The translations under genes were made by a program, and so were the position numbers. Below, piece by piece: positions 11,890-22,648 of a stretch of DNA of 64,000 nucleotides. Positions within the stretch are counted from its first letter, which is position 1, and the number at the start of each line of letters is the position of its first letter. Below the pieces are notes generated by a model. The model had not been told where the DNA came from. It did no database searches and worked only from the letters and a program-made list of their open reading frames with translations. The DNA lies in NCBI GenBank assembly GCA_033398695.1, contig CM065801.1:4340001-4404000 (forward strand), given 5' to 3'. The stretch comes from Orobanche coerulescens (Eukaryota; Streptophyta; Magnoliopsida; Lamiales; Orobanchaceae).

Positions 11890-12763
11890 TGCCTATGTCC
11901 AAAAGAAAATCAGGCATTTTAACATGGACAAGGCACATACGGTTAGCACTCCCATGATCGATCGTAGTTTGGACTTGAAGAAAGATCCATTTCGTCCGAA
12001 GGAATGTGACGAAGAGCTTTTGGGAGACGAAATTCCCGGTCTAAAGTGCAATATGTGCATTATTGCACTTGGCTCACTATACTCAACCTGATATAGCTTC
12101 TCAGTGAACTAGTTGGTTAAATATAGTTCTGAGCCCACGCAACGTCATTGGAATGATATCAAGAACATCTTTTGATACCTCAAAGGAACCATTAACTCGG
12201 GACTTTTCTTTCCCTATCAGGTTAACGAAACTTCTCATGAATGTGCAATCACTAAAGTAAGTGTGAATGCCAAGGAAACTACCCCGACGAATGTGTTGGT
12301 AGGGTTTGCTGATGCTGGGTATCTTTTAGACCCACAGAAAGGTGGATCCCAAACTGATTATGTATTCACCGTTGGGGACACCGCTATATTTTGGAGATCA
12401 ACTAAGCAAACTCTTGTTGCTACCTCCTCGAATCACGCTAAGATTATCGCTCTACATGAAGCGGTACGTGAATGTATATGATTGAGAATCACCGTTACAC
12501 ATATTCGAGGCAACAATGGACTAAGTAATGTCACTGATGCACCCACATGCATATACGAAAATAATGCCGCTTGCATCGAACAGATGAAGCTTGGGTATAT
12601 CAAGGGGGATAATACGAAGCATATCTCTCCAAAGTTTTTCTGCAATCAACAACAACAGGTCCTCCTCAACATCCAAGTTAGCAAGTGAAGTCTGAGGATA
12701 ATGTGGCTGATTTATTCACTAAATCACTGCCCAATGTCGTAATTGAAAAACATGTGAGAAACA
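11890..12763 (+). pseudogene. Copia reverse transcriptase end and RNase H
   Basis: The first bases read SAYVQKKIRHFNMDKAH and STPMIDRSLDLKKDPF, continuing the frame lost at 7575. The RNase H domain reads VGFADAGYLLDPQKGGSQTD (first catalytic Asp), WRSTKQTLVATSSNHAKIIA (catalytic Glu replaced by Lys in the usual AEIIAL), YENNAACIEQMK (usual YEDN changed to YENN) and DNTKHISPKFF. Stops interrupt at 12481 and 12686. The next element cuts the sequence at 12763, after VIEKHVRN. Confidence 0.88.
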
Positions 12764-13611
12764 TGTTGGAATATTTTATTCCAAATATTCATTAATATAG
12801 TTTTGATGATTAAGTTGTTAAACAAAACAAAACAACAAGGAGTCGAAGACGCAAAAAGCTGGAAATGTACAAGGCTTAACGTATATAACACGTAATATAT
12901 AATATACGTAATCTAAGGAGCTTAACGTACGTAATGCAGGATGGCTAACGTACGTAATGAAGAGTTTGAATCAGATTTCAAACTATGTGACCATTGTGAC
13001 GTCATGGCTTACATCATCACACCAACGGATATTTTGACTACATATAACATACGTAATGAGGAAGAGGATAACGTACGTAATGATGAAGACATGAGCTACT
13101 GGACTGATTTGCAGTATACATAACGACAAGAATGAGCTAACGTACGTAATGATGCTAACGTACGTAAGAGAAGGTGTATAACGTACGCGATCAAGGCCGC
13201 AGAGGCTAACGGCTAGTTGAGGCTTTGAAGCCTATAAATACCACTTCCTATGGTATTGAACACATAACAACGCAAAGAAAACGATTCACTGATCATATAT
13301 TGTTATACATATTCTTGTTGTTGTAATTGTGCTTATATTGTTAGTTTGAGTGTTTATACATTCAACACATACACGAGAGGTAAAAGAAAAGATACGATTG
13401 GATTCGGTGTTATTAGGATCAAGGATCCGGTATTGTTAGAATCGAAATCGATATCTAAGTGAGGTTTATCTAGTACCCATAGAAAGCTAGATTGGTTGAT
13501 TCCTTGTCCAATAGAAAAGGAAAACGGTTTAACTTGGACCGACATAAAGTCAAGTGATTGAACGGTTTACTCGGACCGATAGAAGACGAGCTTGTAACGG
13601 TTATCCCTCGA
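12764..13611 (+). repeat. Truncated 5' LTR of gag-only element copy 2
   Basis: It matches the 3' LTR (17539-18572) up to CCCTCGAC, then jumps into gag at GTGGAAGAAAAAGATG. The deletion removed about 180 bases of LTR, the primer-binding site and the first part of gag. The bases GAC are shared by both sides of the junction, suggesting microhomology. TATA box CCTATAAATACC at about 13230-13241, directly preceded by the palindrome AGGCTTTGAAGCCT. Confidence 0.85.
12878..13190 (+). promoter_or_regulatory. Palindrome array, ACGTACGT class
   Basis: About nine units of TAACGTACGTAA type with variants such as AACGTATATAACAC and ATAACGTACGCGAT. The array ends about 40 bases upstream of the TATA box. 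The same LTR family in copy 1 carries the TAGCG class here instead. Confidence 0.8.
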
Positions 13612-13743
13612 CGTGGAAGAAAAAGATGTCGATCTTTATTCGTGCCTATAATATAGAAATTTGGAAGTTCATTTGTCTTGGCCCGAAAGTTCCAACCAGT
13701 ACCGACGGATCTCTTAAGAGTTTCAAAGAATATAATGACGAGG
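13612..13743 (+). pseudogene. Gag fragment of copy 2, 5' piece
   Basis: Reads TWKKKMSIFIRAYNIEIWK and SLKSFKEYNDE, matching the start of Gag in copy 1. It is interrupted at 13743 by the solo LTR and continues at 15379 (CGAGG is the TSD). Confidence 0.85.
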
Positions 13744-13744
13744 T

Positions 13745-13771
13745 GATAAGTGTCAGTTTTATACACTTATC
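13745..13771. repeat. Terminal hairpin of solo LTR
   Basis: GATAAGTGT (13745-13753) and ACACTTATC (13763-13771) form a perfect 9-base inverted repeat with a 9-base loop, right at the LTR's first bases. Confidence 0.8.
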
Positions 13772-14112
13772 CATGGTTTGTATCGATAAATTTCACCCAT
13801 AATTGAGCTAGTCTACTTGTTTTTTGCTTTTAATTAATTAGTTTTTAATAATTTTATTTTTATCGGATGATGATGTAAATCTAGTCTTAATCGGATTGAA
13901 TTACTGATTTACTCAAGAAATAACATGTTTATAAAATATTCTCTTTGTTGAATTTTTATATATTCATGTTGTAGGGCTTTCCGAGACGAGTTCGGCAGTC
14001 TTTCCGGATGCAAAGTCAGAGTTATATATCAAAAGTTATCATCCGAAGAAGATTTGGGGTAAAAACGCAAAGTCTGAGAAAATATGGGCATAGAATGAAG
14101 TCTGAAACTCCA

Positions 14113-14250
14113 TACGGGCGTAACAACATAACATACGGGCGTAACTCACAAAACAAAAAGGCATAGCCTACTTACGGCCGTAACTCATGTATATTACGGC
14201 CGTAAGTCATCCAAGTTACGGCCGTAACTCCTGACTGTTACGGCCGTAAC
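14113..14250 (+). promoter_or_regulatory. Palindrome array, TTACGGCCGTAA class
   Basis: Two TACGGGCGTAA variants (14113 and about 14134) are followed by five TTACGGCCGTAA units spaced about 20 bases. The array lies about 130 bases upstream of the TATA box of this LTR. Confidence 0.85.
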
Positions 14251-15383
14251 TCTTGGCAGATTGTGATCATTTATATATTTTTTTATACTTTTGGTCTATT
14301 ATTGAGGGGATAGCTGGCATTGATCCGATCTAATGTAATAATGCTGGAGTTTTGGAGCCATTAGATGACTTTAGGTGTATAAATAGACCCCTTAGATCCT
14401 TCATCATTCATCATTCATCTTATAATTTTTCCACTTTTTGTAATATTTTCTTTTTGTGTGAAGAACACACTTGTGTTCTTGAGTGATTTGTGTAATAGTG
14501 GTATAGCATATGTTGTTCAGAGAGTTTATTGCTTCTTTCTCCTTTATCTACTAAGGGAGTTAGGATCAATTCTTTCTCTTGCTCAACTAATAATGACCAC
14601 TCAAGCTTGTATTATGTATATTAAACCCTTCATGGGCTAAGTTACCTTAGTTGGGATTATAAACAAGGTTAGTCATGTTATTTAAGTTTGTATAAAGTCT
14701 ATTATGAATTACTTATTATTGTGTGTGATTTTCATTGTTTTAACAATCTTTATTTATTTGGCCAATAAATGACGATATTTATGGTCTTCATATGTTTCGA
14801 AAGAAAATATGTTTGATTAGATCAAATGATCTTCACTCTAAGTTGTTCTAGGGGATAGAAATATACCTCTAGACCTTAGATGGTTCTTTGAGTTATTTTC
14901 ATAAATCCTAATGCTATGTATTGAAGCCAATCAACATAGAAATATAGTGGATTGATTCAATATATAAGGGGCATTTTATAGTTCGAAAGAGAAACTGTCT
15001 TTTTAAGGAAAATCGAATCTACACAACATAATAAGTAAATTCATCTTATGATCTCCTATACATCTTATATAACTAATGATGAACTAAGTTTGTAATCCCA
15101 ACTATTTCATTTTATCTTTAATCAATCTATTATTAGTGCAATCTTTTTTATTTCCTTGAATATAAGAACTATTATTGCATTTTCTTTGCAATTAAAAAAC
15201 CAAACTCTCAAATTATGTGTTTAAATCTTATAAATCTATATAACAAATAGTTAAATAGTGTATAATTCAATATATAACCTAACTTCCTCGTGGGATCGAT
15301 AAACCGGACTCAAAAAGTCAACTTACTACTTGATACGATATCGTGCACTTGCGATAGTTACACTAAAAGAACGTGTCACGAGG

Positions 15384-16660
15384 ATAGGAAGAACGATCAT
15401 CTAAATTGTAATGCTACTCAACTTTTATATTGTGCCTTAAATCCAGAAGAGGTCAATCATATCTCATCGTATGAAAGTACTAAAGAGATATGGAAAATCC
15501 TTGAAATCACACACGAAGTGACAACTCAAGTCAAAGAGACAAAGATCAATATGCTTCTCCATGACTACGAGTTATTCATGATGAAGGGTGACAAGTCCAT
15601 CACCAACATGCTCGACCGATTTGCGGTCATCACCAATGGACTAGCTTCGTTTGGTAAACCATTATCAAGTAGTGAGAAAGTCAAAAAAAATCTTAAGATC
15701 ACTACCTGTTGAATGGGACGGCACGGTTACGGCGATAATGGAATCTAAAGATTTAAACAATCTTGATTTTAGTGCTCTCTTTGGTTCAGTTATAAACTAC
15801 GAGATAGTCCTAAAATCTCATAACGCTAAACCAAAGCCGAAAGAAAGATCAATAGCCATGAAGACTAAGATGTCAAGAAAAGAAGAAATTCCGGTCGATG
15901 AAAGTGACGAAGAATCGGCATATTATGCCAAAATTATTAATAAGTTTCAAACCTTATTAAACCGGAGAAAGAAGGAGATCAAGATGGGCGAATTGAAGAA
16001 ATTCGACAACAATTATCGAGTGTGTGGTAAACCAGGCCACTTCTCAAATAACTGCCGAGCAAACCCCAAGAAGGAGGTTTTAATTGCCACGCGGAGTGAC
16101 GAAGACGAGGATGAAGATTTCATCAATCAAAATAACCTCGCACTTATGGCCCGAAGTTCAATCGACGATAGCGACGTCGAAAGTCAAGTAAGTTATTCTT
16201 ACGATGAACTTTTTGAAGCATTTGAATTATTGCATACGAATTATCAAAATGCTTTATCCGAGATTAAATCCCTTCAAACAAAAAATAAATCATTGGAAAT
16301 TGAAAATCCAAAATTCTTGAAAAGGGAAATATTGTCGAAACCGATCATTCAAAATGCATTGAAAATGAAAATATTTTAAAGGATGATCTTTTGAAAGTTC
16401 AAACCGAGCTAAAGAATTTAACGAAGAAATTTTCGTATGGAAACGAAAAATTTGAACAAATGCTCTCGGTTCAAAAATTTAGATTGAACAAACAGGGGTT
16501 GAGATTCAAACAGCATCTGAAAAACAAATCCGTAAATTTCAAGATACACCATTGCGAAAAATATTTAAAAATTGGGCATCATATTTCTAATTGTAAATGC
16601 CCACGTCGGACGATAAAAATCAAAAAGATTTGGTCCCCAAAAATTGATTTTCATCAATTG
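15384..16660 (+). pseudogene. Gag of gag-only element copy 2, 3' piece
   Basis: Continues the Gag from 13743: NCNATQLLYCALNPEEVNHI, STKEIWKILEITHEVTTQVK, NMLDRFAVITNGLASFGK and LPVEWDGTVTAIMESKDL. A one-base run expansion (AAAAAAA near 15687) shifts the frame. The first knuckle, YRVCGKPGHFSNNC (about 16010-16060), has its first Cys replaced by Tyr. An acidic stretch and a coiled-coil-like region follow. The second knuckle, CEKYLKIGHHISNC (about 16550-16595), has its second Cys replaced by Tyr. The frame breaks again near 16379. It ends near KKIWSPK, the same point as copy 1. The stretches 13612-13743 and 15384-16660 are one gene. Confidence 0.85.
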
Positions 16661-16718
16661 GTATTTTACTCAGGGGGAGTAATATTTTTTAGGGGAGATA
16701 TTATTTTCAGGGGGGTTA
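16661..16718 (+). other. Extra polypurine tracts after gag
   Basis: TCAGGGGGAG, AGGGGAGATA and CAGGGGGG occur within 50 bases. Together with tracts near 17304, 17375 and 17530 they form the repeated polypurine tracts typical of Sireviruses. The TTA at 16716-16718 is also the left TSD of the MITE. Confidence 0.6.
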
Positions 16719-17122
16719 GGCTCTGTTCTTTTGGACTGAATGAATCAATCGAATCGAATCGAATCGAATCGAATGGATTCGAATCGAATCGAATCGAATC
16801 GAATCAATCAAATATATATTAAGGGTAAATAATAATATAATGGTGGTAAATAATAATAATAATAATAGTAATCAACAACAACAACGATAATAGTAATATT
16901 ATTAGTAATAATAACAATAATAATAATTAAGATTAATAATAATAATAATAATAAGAAGAAGAAGAAGAAGAAGAAATGAGCCGAATCGAATCGAATCGAA
17001 TCGAATCAATCGAATCGAATCGAATGGACTCGAATCGAATCGAATCAACTTAATCGAATCAATGGACTCGAATCAATCAATCAATCGAATCAAAATCAAA
17101 ATAAGTCCAAAAGAACAGGGCC
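16719..17122. mobile_element. Tourist-like MITE, copy 1
   Basis: Terminal inverted repeats GGCTCTGTTCTTTTGGACT and AGTCCAAAAGAACAGGGCC, flanked by TTA (16716-16718 and 17123-17125), point to PIF/Harbinger. The interior is tandem GAATC/TCGAA pentamers and AAT microsatellite, with no coding capacity. A relative lies at 25671-26034. Confidence 0.75.
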
Positions 17123-17125
17123 TTA

Positions 17126-17231
17126 CTCTATATCAAACAAGGCCCCAACGGCCATTAATGCGCGCTTTAAGACGGGCATGTAAATGAAGAAATATTATTA
17201 TTTTTCAAGTATAGATACAAAATTTATATAC
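17126..17231. repeat. MITE right flank shared with 26038-26140
   Basis: About 105 bases starting CTCTATATCAAACAAGGCC and ending AAAATTTATATA are almost identical to the right flank of MITE copy 2, although left flanks differ. Shared flanking DNA on one side only is not explained by simple MITE insertion. Confidence 0.85.
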
Positions 17232-17538
17232 CCTTTCATGCATATTTAATACATCAATTGATATTTATTATTCGTTTATATTACACTTTTTGCTGATGAC
17301 AAAAAGGGGGAGAAAAAATCTGAATGAGATAAAAAGCGTCATGGAAGAATGACGAGAAAAATAAAATGTAAAAAGGGGGAGAAAAGAAAAGTCGAAAAGG
17401 AGAAAAAAAAGAAAAGATGGGAGAAACTAACGAAACGATCAAAGCCGAAAACTTTGATTCGTACAAATATACATATATTTTATTTTGCAGGTTTTATCCA
17501 TTCAATGTGTTGTTTTGTAATCATCAAAAGGGGGAGAT
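17232..17538 (+). other. 3' untranslated region with polypurine tracts
   Basis: AT-rich, with AAAAAGGGGGAGAA twice (about 17300 and 17370) and CAAAAGGGGGAGAT directly before the 3' LTR at 17539. The last is the functional polypurine tract position. Confidence 0.7.
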
Positions 17539-18572
17539 TGTTGGAATATTTTATTCCAAATATTCATTAATATAGTTTTGATGATTAAGTTGTTAAACAA
17601 AACAAAACAACAAGAGTCGAAGACGCAAAAGCTGGAAATGTACAAGGCTTAACGTACGTAGCACATAATATATAACGTACGTAATCTAAGGATCTTAACG
17701 TACGTAATGCAGGATGGCTAACGTACGTAATGAAGAGTTTGAATCAGAATTCAAACTATGTGACCATTGTGAAGTCATGGCTTACATCATCACACCAACG
17801 GATATTTTGACTACATATAACGTACGTAATGAGTAAGAGGATAACATACGTAATGATGAAGACAGGAGCTACTGGACTGATGTGCAGTATACATAACGTA
17901 CGTAAAAAGAGTGAGATAACGTACGTAAGAGAAGGTGTATAACGTACGTAATGAAGGCAGCAGAGGCTAACGGCTAGTTGAGGCTTTGAAACCTATAAAT
18001 ACCACTTCTTATGGTATTGAACACACAACAACGCAAAGCAAACGATTCACTGATCATATATTGTTATACATATTCTTGTTGTTGTAATTGTCCTTATATT
18101 GTTAGTTTGAGTGTTTATACATTCAACACATACACGAGAGGTAAAAGAAAAGATACGATTGGATTCGGTGTTATTAGGATCAAGGATCCGACATTGTTAG
18201 AATCGTAATCGATATCTAAGTGAGGTTTATCTAGTACCCATAGAAAGCTAGATTGGTTGATTCCTTGTCCAATAGAAAAGGAAAACAGTTTAACTTGGAC
18301 CGACATAAAGACAAGTGATTGAACGGTTTACTCGAACCGATAGAAGACGAGCTTGTAACGGTTATCTCTCGACCGATAGAAGAGAGGTGCAGAGGTTTAT
18401 ATTTAGACTATAGAAAAAGATACCGAAGAGAGGACGTAGACGCGTTTGGCCGAACCTCTATAGATCCTTGTGTCGTTTAATTTCCGCACATTTATTTAAA
18501 TCACTTCCGCAATGCAAAAGAGTTTTACAACTCTATCTCCAAATAGCGATTCTGAACGATCCCGCGCCAACA
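17539..18572 (+). repeat. 3' LTR of gag-only element copy 2
   Basis: 1034 bases, TGTTGGAATA to GCCAACA. It has the palindrome array, TATA box CCTATAAATACC (about 17991-18002), and a downstream part shared with copy 1. Open stretches inside it on both strands are LTR artefacts. Confidence 0.88.
17649..17951 (+). promoter_or_regulatory. Palindrome array, ACGTACGT class, 3' LTR
   Basis: Same array as at 12878-13190: TTAACGTACGTA, TAACGTACGTAA and similar, about nine units, ending about 40 bases before the TATA box. Confidence 0.8.
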
Positions 18573-18577
18573 AAACA

Positions 18578-19209
18578 TCGGATGTGTAGGATTTCCGAAT
18601 TCCCGAGATCGAAGTAAGGATCGGATGGGAGGGTGAGGTATAATGAATTTACCCACCAATATTGTACTCTTTTCTTTGACCAACGTTTATTTTGTCCCAA
18701 TGAGTTTTGTTACTTGGCAAAGTTTTTAATAAGACAACATCACATGCACTGTTTTTCAGATTCCTTGATTGACGAACTAATCAGGGGGAGATGTAGACTT
18801 GAGGGGGAGTCTTACATCCACGTCGCAATTTAAACTCTTTTACTTAACCAAGGATTCTTTTTTTTTCTCACTGGATTTTTATCACTTGGAAAGGTTTTTA
18901 ACGAGGTAATTAGACGTTTAGCTCACTGATCGACGAACTGATCACGTTCTTGAGTACACATTGATCGACGAAATGATCAATAGAGGTTTTGGCTTAACGA
19001 AATTAGCATAACCAATATGTCTGGATGTGGTACTCTTTTTCTCACGATCAAGTCATTTTTCCCATGTGGTTTTTGCTTGACGAGGTTTTAACGAGACAAT
19101 TTGACATGCGTTGGAGACTCGGCACAAGAAAGAGTGTTAAAGTAAATACAAAGTGTGTGCCTTAGTCTATAGGCTATTGGGCTTCTCCCAACTAGTATAG
19201 GGCTAGGTC
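18578..19209 (+). pseudogene. Copia region after pol
   Basis: Continues the copia frame broken at 12763 (HVRN then IGC). The stretch beyond is non-coding, with repeated TTTTTAACGAGGCAA-type sequences (near 18730, 18900 and 19090) and GGGGGAG tracts (about 18785 and 18805). Such repeats between RNase H and the 3' LTR are usual in this copia type. Confidence 0.6.
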
Positions 19210-19320
19210 TGTTAGAATATTTCAGAATATGTAATCTCTCCCTATTTAAAGGGATCATATGAATGAGAATATATATCTTCTTCTGCTCTAATTCGTATCT
19301 TGTTTACTTTTACTACAACA
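19210..19320 (+). repeat. Putative short 3' LTR of host copia
   Basis: TGTTAGAATATTTC to ACTACAACA, 111 bases, with TCCCTATTTAAAGGGA as a possible TATA region. It has the TG...CA ends and follows the region after pol. There is no second copy in the window to prove it. Confidence 0.45.
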
Positions 19321-19331
19321 ATATATATATA

Positions 19332-19360
19332 CTAGTATAACACCCGTGTAATTACACGGG
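19332..19360 (-). other. Helitron A 3' terminus with hairpin
   Basis: CCCGTGTAATTACACGGG (19343-19360) is a perfect 18-base palindrome. On the minus strand it is followed by TGTTATACTAG, ending in CTAG (19332-19335). The same terminus is at 39717-39745. Confidence 0.85.
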
Positions 19361-19479
19361 AACACAAAAAAGAACTTTTATGTAAATATATAATATGTAA
19401 ATCGTTCATTATAAATACTTATTTATAAACTACACTATTTGTTATGTTTAATCATTCTCATTGCAAGAAAAGATATCTA

Positions 19480-20350
19480 GTCTTTTTTTATCTTCACTCT
19501 TGATATGGCTACATAAAACTAACCATGACCGAATACGAATTTTGGAAGATACATACCGATATGAGAAAGCCTTTGACCTTGACTCTTAAATATAGTCATG
19601 GCAAAGCTCATAATAAGTGGAAACTTACGTATTTGAAATTTAAATGGTAATTTGATATCTAAGGGGATTAATATCAATTGTGGAATAAATATTTTACTCT
19701 CCCCGAATTTTTTGTTCAATAATATGGTTACAGGTTTGGATAATTATTAATGATGTGACATTGCATAATTCTGATGATTGATCCATATTTTGAATTAGCA
19801 TAATTGAAACTCTAACTTACGATTTTAAGATGTGATTTGGAATTCGAGAACCCTCGATACTGTCCAAAAAAATTCATTCGATATACTTGATTTTTGACTT
19901 TTAGAGGGCAGAAATTTTGCATATACTATCAAAACTACGATATATCCGTTTGTCTTTTGAAATTATAGACATCACGTAATCATTTACTATCTCCACAACG
20001 TGATATATCCGCTTGTCTTTTGAAATTATAGACATCACGTAATCGTTTACTATCTCCACAACGTCGTTTGTTGGCGTCATGGTTGCTCTTTCTTCAAAAA
20101 ATTACTTAATGAAAAGTTACTTTTAAGTGAATGATAGTGCTTTCAACAATGGCTGGAATATGATCTTCGGCATTCCGGATTAGTAAATATCAAGAACATC
20201 AACCAAGGTTCCTCTATTGACTTTTTCACCCAGCTCACCATTTACAATTTTGAGGATTCGTTCGGATAAGTCCTTAATTTCTTTTAGATGATAAGATGAC
20301 ATTGTTTGTCCAACAATTAATCTCACAATTAATCTCATAATTATGAGTTT
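19480..20350 (-). pseudogene. Helitron helicase C-terminus, A
   Basis: Minus-strand reading includes KKFGESKIFIPQLILIPLD, LPFKFQIRKFPLIMSFAMTI, FKSQGQRLSHIGMYLPK and VAISRVK. These match the last motifs of the PIF1-type helicase in plant Helitron Rep/Hel proteins, which normally read NKSQGQ. Stops and a tandem duplication (19939-20062) break it. The upstream Rep and helicase motifs are absent. Confidence 0.8.
19939..20062. repeat. 62-base tandem duplication in helicase remnant
   Basis: GATATATCCGYTTGTC...CTCCACAACG occurs twice head to tail (19939-20000 and 20001-20062) with few differences. Helitron B has a single copy at about 45350-45415, so the duplication happened in A only. Confidence 0.85.
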
Positions 20351-20479
20351 GCAATGATACTCAAGTGAAGAAGGGCTTATACTTGAATAACCATTATATG
20401 CATTGTCATTTGGTACAACTTCATATATACAATTATACTAAATAATTATGGCAAGGATAATTCTAGTAATATTTAAAAT

Positions 20480-20569
20480 AAAAAAAAGCTTTTGGAAATG
20501 CATAAGTGATTTTGACTTATAGCTTAAAATTAAGCACTTTTCAAATTGCAATAAAAAAACATAATAGTA

Positions 20570-20609
<40 letters not shown>

Positions 20610-22640
20610 TACTGTATAACTTATTATAAATATACGTGTTAATTTAGAAAACTACATCCAAGTCCTAGCCTTAAAATTACCAATAAATTTAACAATTATA
20701 ATATAAGAATAGCTTGTATAAGTTAAAAAATATACATCATAATTTTGTCCTAATTAAAAACGACCTTAAAATTTTAAAAAATTACAAAATAAAAAACTCA
20801 ATTGATTTGATTGAAGTACTTTAGTGATATTTATGCTTATATGATATTTTTTCAAACATTTAGCTTTATATTTAAGAGTATTAAAGTCTACCCATTTTAC
20901 ATTAAAAAATAGAAAAATAGTTGAAGTACTTTTATTAATTTTTGAAACTTGTATTACGAAAAATCTCGTTTGGTTGAAGTGAAACTATATGTATATTCAA
21001 TTTAAAATAGATTTTGGAATTACAAAGTAAGGAGATTATGACTTATAACTTAAAATTAAGTACTTCCCAATTTGCCAAAAAAATAAAAAAGAAGCATCAT
21101 CGTAGTCCATATATAAGTGAATTACTTGTATGACTTATTGTAAATATACTAATCGCGGGGTTAACTAAGAAAACTACATCCACATCATAGCCTAATTAAA
21201 ATTTCCCCCATTTTTTAAAAGTAAAAAAATGCCCAATTTTGTTTGTAATATAAGATGAGCCAGAAAAAGCTATAGAGCACTTTTCAGGCATTGAACTTCA
21301 TAATTAAGAATACTAAATTCAAGAAATTTTACATTCAAAAGAAGAGAAAAATAATTAGAGTATTTTAGTAATTTGTGAAAGTTGTAATACAAAAAAACTA
21401 AGTGACATTTGGTTCACTTGAAATTTTATATCATTTTTATATGATATTATTTTTAAATATTTAACTTAATATATAGAAGTATTAAAGTTGGCACATTTTA
21501 CATTCAAGAGAACACATAAATAGTTGGACACTTTTAATAATTTTGGAAATTCGTATTAGAAAAAACCTCAATTCATATTTGATTGTGTTAAATGAAATTT
21601 TAGTTTCATGTTTTTTTTTGGTCCTTTTTTTTGCCAAAATGATCCAAATCGTTAAGTATTTAACGGTTTCTGTATATGGCCAAAAAAGAGATAATTTAAT
21701 CCTTATGTTTAAAAAAAAATTACATAAATTATTTAGGTATAATTTAAAATACAAAAGCAAATCCAAAACTCTCAAAAATATATATTTGATTTTAAAAGTA
21801 AATAAATTTAAAACAAAAAAAATAAAAATCACTTAAAACGATCAATTTTTATTTTCTGAAATTCTCTTTGTACAAATATCTAAGAATTAGTATATTATTA
21901 AATTTAATTTCTTATATATTTTGAAAAATCTTTTTAAAAATTCTTAAAATCAGTAAATATATAATTTATTAAATATAAGTTTTTTCATTTATTTTGTTAG
22001 TTTATATTAATTAAATAATATTTAAAACTAAAATAGACTAATTGATTTATTCCATAGTTTCTTTGATTTATTTATAAATAATAATTTAAACCATTGTTTC
22101 TACATTTTCAATAATATTTTTAGTAAGATTATTTCGATTTATTTAATTGATTAGGACTTCAAGTACCTTTTTAATTATATGTATTCAACACTTCTTTTTG
22201 CAATACTCCCAAGCATCTTTCATTTCAGTTGATATTTTTTTTATTAATATACCTAATTAATGTGACTAACTAATATAAACTAATTAATTAGTGGAATATA
22301 TAATATTTCCGCGAGATTTTAGGTTTACGTTTTTAATATATAGTGCACACTACACTATTAAATTTCTCTTTGTTTGGGATTTATATTTTTAATTAATGAA
22401 AATATGAAATATTTTTGTAAATATAATCAATTCTTATTTATTCATAATTCATATTCCTTAATTCGTAAAAATTAATAAGGTAGGTAGGAGTTATTTGAGG
22501 TATAATTATAATGTAATTAATGCAATGATGATTAGGTCAGTAATTGATTATGTGTCAACTGAAGCATGAGAAGCTGACACGCAAGCAAGACTAGCGTGAA
22601 AAGACATGTGCCCAAAGAAGAAGTTCACACTTGCGCCAGC
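20480..22640. other. AT-rich Helitron body, no gene
   Basis: Very AT-rich, with an (AT)n run at about 20568-20604. Internally repetitive: sections starting with AAGTACTTTWRTAATTT and ACTTATAACTTAAAATTAAG recur near 20500, 21050 and 21350. The same order of sequence is found at 45850-47880. No protein similarity was recognised. Confidence 0.7.
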
Positions 22641-22648
22641 CGTTAAGA

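Larger units (their letters stand above)
13744..15378 (+). mobile_element. Solo LTR, Ogre/Tat-type gypsy
   Basis: 1635 bases from TGATAAGTGTCAG to AACGTGTCA, flanked by perfect TSDs CGAGG (13739-13743 and 15379-15383). The start TGATAAGTGTCA, and the end with TCGTGGGATCGATA and TCGTGCACTTGCGA, are typical of plant Tat/Ogre or Athila LTRs. A TATA box, GTATAAATAGACC, lies at 14378-14390. It arose by recombination between two LTRs. Splicing it out restores the gag frame of copy 2. Confidence 0.85.
12764..18572 (+). mobile_element. Gag-only copia element, copy 2
   Basis: Perfect TSD AAACA (12759-12763 and 18573-18577). It starts TGTTGGAATA and ends GCCAACA. Same family as copy 1, in the opposite orientation. 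The 5' LTR is truncated and fused to gag by a deletion at about 13611. The body carries a solo LTR (13744-15378) and a MITE (16719-17122). Net of insertions it again has gag but no pol. After excision the copia frame continues at 18578. Confidence 0.9.
1..19320 (+). mobile_element. Decayed Ty1/copia retrotransposon hosting nested insertions
   Basis: Copia-type coding remnants occur in the correct order on the plus strand: gag (about 720-1330), GAG-pre-integrase and integrase (2110-3240), inter-domain and reverse transcriptase (6405-7575), RNase H (11890-12763) and the region after pol (18578-19209). Removing three insertions with perfect TSDs rejoins the coding sequence each time, for example the match across 7575 and 11885 in the reverse transcriptase. 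The element is full of stops and frameshifts and is far older than its insertions. The 5' LTR was not found and may lie left of the window. Confidence 0.8.
19332..22648 (-). mobile_element. Helitron remnant A
   Basis: The left edge reads, on the minus strand, an 18-base palindrome then TGTTATACTAG followed by T: the hairpin plus CTAG 3' end of a Helitron inserted between A and T. Helicase C-terminal remnants follow on the minus strand. The rest of Rep/Hel is missing and replaced by about 2.1 kb of AT-rich DNA shared with Helitron B. The right edge is set where homology with B stops (about 22640); the exact 5' end is uncertain. Confidence 0.75.
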
